DNA of 5,954 nucleotides, from assembly GCA_003230635.1 (NCBI GenBank), contig QIFF01000155.1, forward strand, positions 1-5,954, given 5' to 3'. Shown here piece after piece: positions 4,363 to 5,954 of the stretch. Numbering within the stretch: position 1 is the first letter of the stretch; every line of letters starts with the position of its first letter. The stretch comes from a bacterium. GTDB lineage: Bacteria; SZUA-182. Under the pieces are notes generated by a model. That model ran no database searches, had not been told where the DNA came from, and saw only the letters and a list, made by a program, of their open reading frames with translations. Both the position numbers and the translations under genes were made by a program.

Positions 4363-5406
4363 CTACTTTAACAGCACCCTTCCCAAGCCATCTTCCAGGA
4401 TAATCTCTCCTCCCAAAGGCTGGGAGAGGATATCCAGTTCGCAGAGCAGGCTGCGGGCGGCTGCGCCGGATAAGGGCCGGGGCTGGAAATGGACTTGGTG
4501 GTTATCCACTGATAAAGGGATGATTTCCACCTCTCGTATGGTGTGCGCTCTTCCCAAACGGCAGCGTAAAAGCATGCTGTTTTTGACCCGCCGGCTGTAA
4601 GAGGCAAAGGCCAAATTCCCCAGGCTGTAAGCAATTAACTTGCCCCGGTAGACCTCCAGCCCCTGCAAGACATGGGGGTGATGCCCCAGGACAATATCCG
4701 CTCCCAGGTCAATCACCTTGTGCGCCAGTTTGCGCTGGTACTCCTTGGGGATTTGCCGCAGCTCCTCACTCCAGTGAAAGGAAACAATGAGTACATCGGC
4801 CAGGGTGCTGGCGGCGGGAATGTCCTCTTCCAAAAATTGGGCGTAGGCAAAGGCGGTGCCGGGCTGATTCTCCTGGGCATAGAACTCGGACGGGAAAGTC
4901 AGGGAATAGGAGAGGCAGGCGATTTTTAAGCCCTTAATTTCCAACCAGGCGGCCCGGCGGGCCTGTTTAAGGCTTTCCCCGGCCCCGCTGAATTGAATCC
5001 CCTCCCGGCGCAAGAGGCGCATGGTATCTGTCAACCCCTCGGAACCGTAATCCATTATATGATTATTGGCCAGGGAAAGCAGCTTAAAGCCGTTGCGCGC
5101 CAGAACCTCGGCCCAGAGCGGCTGGGTGCGAAAGGTATAGCCCTTGCCGGGGAAAGGCTCTCCCCCGCTGGTTAGGGGTGTTTCCAGATTGGCAAAGACC
5201 AAATCCGCATTTTGCAGCAGACTGCGCAGGGCCAGAAAAGGGTAATCATGACCATGTTTGGCTATATACGGATTCAAGTGAGGGGTAAAGAGCAGGTCTC
5301 CCCCGGCCAAAAGAACTGCTTCCGGCTGCGGGAGAGGGCCGGCAGCTAACGGATGGGGCGACAACAGGCAGAAAAGACAACAAATTATTAGCCATTGCTT
5401 GGTCAT
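4363..5406 (-). CDS. CapA family protein (PGA_cap metallophosphatase fold), exported
   Basis: A 347-residue protein with a signal peptide (MTKQWLIICCLFCLLSPHPL, likely cut near A21/A22), then a single CapA domain (pfam09587 type) spanning about 30-270. The metallophosphatase-like motifs are all present and in order: GGDLLF (35-40), FANLETPL (71-78), SLANNHIMDYG (111-121), VSFHWSEE (208-215), GHHPHVLQG (241-249) and YSLGNLAF (260-267). The Asp, Asn, Glu and His residues in these blocks are the expected metal-site positions. Founding CapA/PgsA members take part in poly-gamma-glutamate capsule synthesis or export, but many family members occur without the CapB and CapC partners, as in this window, so the substrate is unknown. 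The tail 271-347 is family-typical and variable. No Shine-Dalgarno precedes the ATG. It has its own promoter, shared back to back with the beta-helix gene. Confidence 0.88.
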   Translation of the reverse strand: MTKQWLIICCLFCLLSPHPLAAGPLPQPEAVLLAGGDLLFTPHLNPYIAKHGHDYPFLALRSLLQNADLVFANLETPLTSGGEPFPGKGYTFRTQPLWAEVLARNGFKLLSLANNHIMDYGSEGLTDTMRLLRREGIQFSGAGESLKQARRAAWLEIKGLKIACLSYSLTFPSEFYAQENQPGTAFAYAQFLEEDIPAASTLADVLIVSFHWSEELRQIPKEYQRKLAHKVIDLGADIVLGHHPHVLQGLEVYRGKLIAYSLGNLAFASYSRRVKNSMLLRCRLGRAHTIREVEIIPLSVDNHQVHFQPRPLSGAAARSLLCELDILSQPLGGEIILEDGLGRVLLK

Positions 5407-5442
5407 GGTCGCCGGGGTAAATTAGGGTTAAGATTCCAAGCG

Positions 5443-5472
5443 ATACTAGCATGGCAGTGGGAGGATTTGCAA
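5443..5472 (-). promoter_or_regulatory. Promoter for capA
   Basis: On the minus strand TTGCAA (5467-5472) and TAGTAT (5443-5448) are separated by 18 bp. Both hexamers match consensus in four of six positions. The predicted leader is about 30 nt and shows no Shine-Dalgarno before the capA ATG. Confidence 0.5.
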
Positions 5473-5477
5473 CCTGT

Positions 5478-5506
5478 TTGCCAGAGATTGACCGCTTGTG
5501 TATAAT
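5478..5506 (+). promoter_or_regulatory. Promoter for the beta-helix protein gene
   Basis: TTGCCA (5478-5483) and a perfect TATAAT (5501-5506) are spaced by 17 bp. The -35 box lies only 5 bp from the -35 box of the divergent capA promoter, so the two polymerase sites would overlap and may compete. Confidence 0.75.
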
Positions 5507-5549
5507 GGAATCAAGTCTTGCCAATTCACATCCATAGGGGGATTTATCT

Positions 5550-5954
5550 ATGAAGGGCCAAAAACTGGGGGCAGTTCTTTGGATTTGTGGTTTGTTATTG
5601 TTGGGATCGTCAGCGAGCTGGGCGAAAACCCTGGAGGTCCCGCAGCAATTTTCGTCTATTACCATTGCCCTAAAGGCCGCCGGCTCCGGGGATGAGGTGG
5701 TGGTTGCTCCCGGAACCTATAAGGAATATCTGGTGCTTGGGGAAGGGGTTGTCCTCCGCAGCCAGGGGAGTGAAGAAGAACGAAGTAATTTCCTCGCTGC
5801 CGCCCGCACCATTCTGCAAGCCCCTGGAACCCATAAGCAGATTGTGCTGGGAGCCGAGGGAGCGGTCTTAGACGGCTTTACCCTGCAAAGCATCAAGCCC
5901 CAATTTGAAACCCAAAATGAGGGGCGCGGGATTCTAATCAAGGGCACGGCGGCC
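5550..5954 (+). CDS. Secreted right-handed parallel beta-helix protein, N-terminal part (3' end outside window)
   Basis: The first 135 codons of a gene that runs off the right edge without a stop. The start ATG has a strong ribosome-binding site AGGGGGA (5536-5542) with a 7-nt spacer. A signal peptide (MKGQKLGAVLWICGLLLLGS, cleavage likely after ASWA at 25) is followed by VPQQFSSITIALKAAGSGDE and VVVAPGTYKEYLVL. This is the characteristic entry of pectate-lyase-like or DUF1565-type beta-helix proteins: a 'things happen in sets' helix, a GD turn, then PGTY. The repeated short strands that follow (VVLRSQG, TILQAPG, AVLDGFTLQS, GILIKG) fit successive helix coils. Such proteins bind or cleave polysaccharides or form surface structures; catalytic residues, if any, lie outside the window. 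Confidence 0.82.
   Translation, partial: MKGQKLGAVLWICGLLLLGSSASWAKTLEVPQQFSSITIALKAAGSGDEVVVAPGTYKEYLVLGEGVVLRSQGSEEERSNFLAAARTILQAPGTHKQIVLGAEGAVLDGFTLQSIKPQFETQNEGRGILIKGTAA

Noticed and set aside
4355..4378. Possible terminator stem GGTGC/GCACC at the capA stop codon
   Set aside because: The stem is only 5 bp, its loop is long and holds the stop codon, and no U tract follows on the minus-strand transcript.
5246..5665. 139-codon open frame on the minus strand across the divergent promoter region
   Set aside because: It overlaps the capA start and the beta-helix gene start, both well supported, and its translation shows no domain or signal.

Overview
The window looks like chromosomal DNA from a diderm (Gram-negative-type) bacterium of moderate GC content. 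A predicted outer-membrane beta-barrel ends in an aromatic residue, several products have classical signal peptides, and one gene belongs to TIGR03790, a family known from genomes that encode exosortase. The lineage cannot be fixed from sequence alone. The combination of TIGR03790, a DUF6775-type protein otherwise familiar from archaea and deep-branching bacteria, and a bacilliredoxin relic points away from well-studied model phyla. Family names are from recognition of motifs; no search was run.

Layout. Bases 1-240 are the 3' end of an IS630-family insertion sequence, entering from the left edge and stopping at a CTAG site. Directly behind it, on the minus strand, is a frameshifted ytxJ-like bacilliredoxin gene (246-556). 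Next come a two-armed palindromic repeat resembling a REPIN (600-650) and a 539-codon TIGR03790 gene (674-2293, minus). The 333-bp divergent region 2294-2626 is dense in structure: the TIGR03790 promoter, a run of five tetraloop hairpins, a short tandem repeat, a dyad, and an extended -10 promoter for a DUF6775-type gene (2627-3403, plus). Convergent to that gene is a DUF481-type outer-membrane protein gene (3429-4262, minus) with its own promoter. Upstream of it on the same strand is a CapA-family metallophosphatase gene (4363-5406). A back-to-back promoter pair (5443-5506) separates capA from a secreted parallel beta-helix protein gene (from 5550, plus) that runs off the right edge.

How the genes fit together. 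Four of the six non-IS genes encode predicted exported proteins (TIGR03790, DUF481, CapA, beta-helix), so the region reads as a cell-envelope or surface neighbourhood made of separate transcription units rather than one operon. No exosortase, PEP-CTERM substrate or poly-gamma-glutamate synthase is visible here.

Most notable signals. (1) The two divergent genes at 2293 and 2627 both have a -10 hexamer ending exactly 7 nt before the ATG and no Shine-Dalgarno, which predicts leaderless mRNAs. (2) The hairpin cluster lies upstream of both genes, so it cannot be a terminator for either and is more likely a mobile palindromic repeat. (3) The ytxJ-like gene is split by one frameshift in a CTCC-type repeat.
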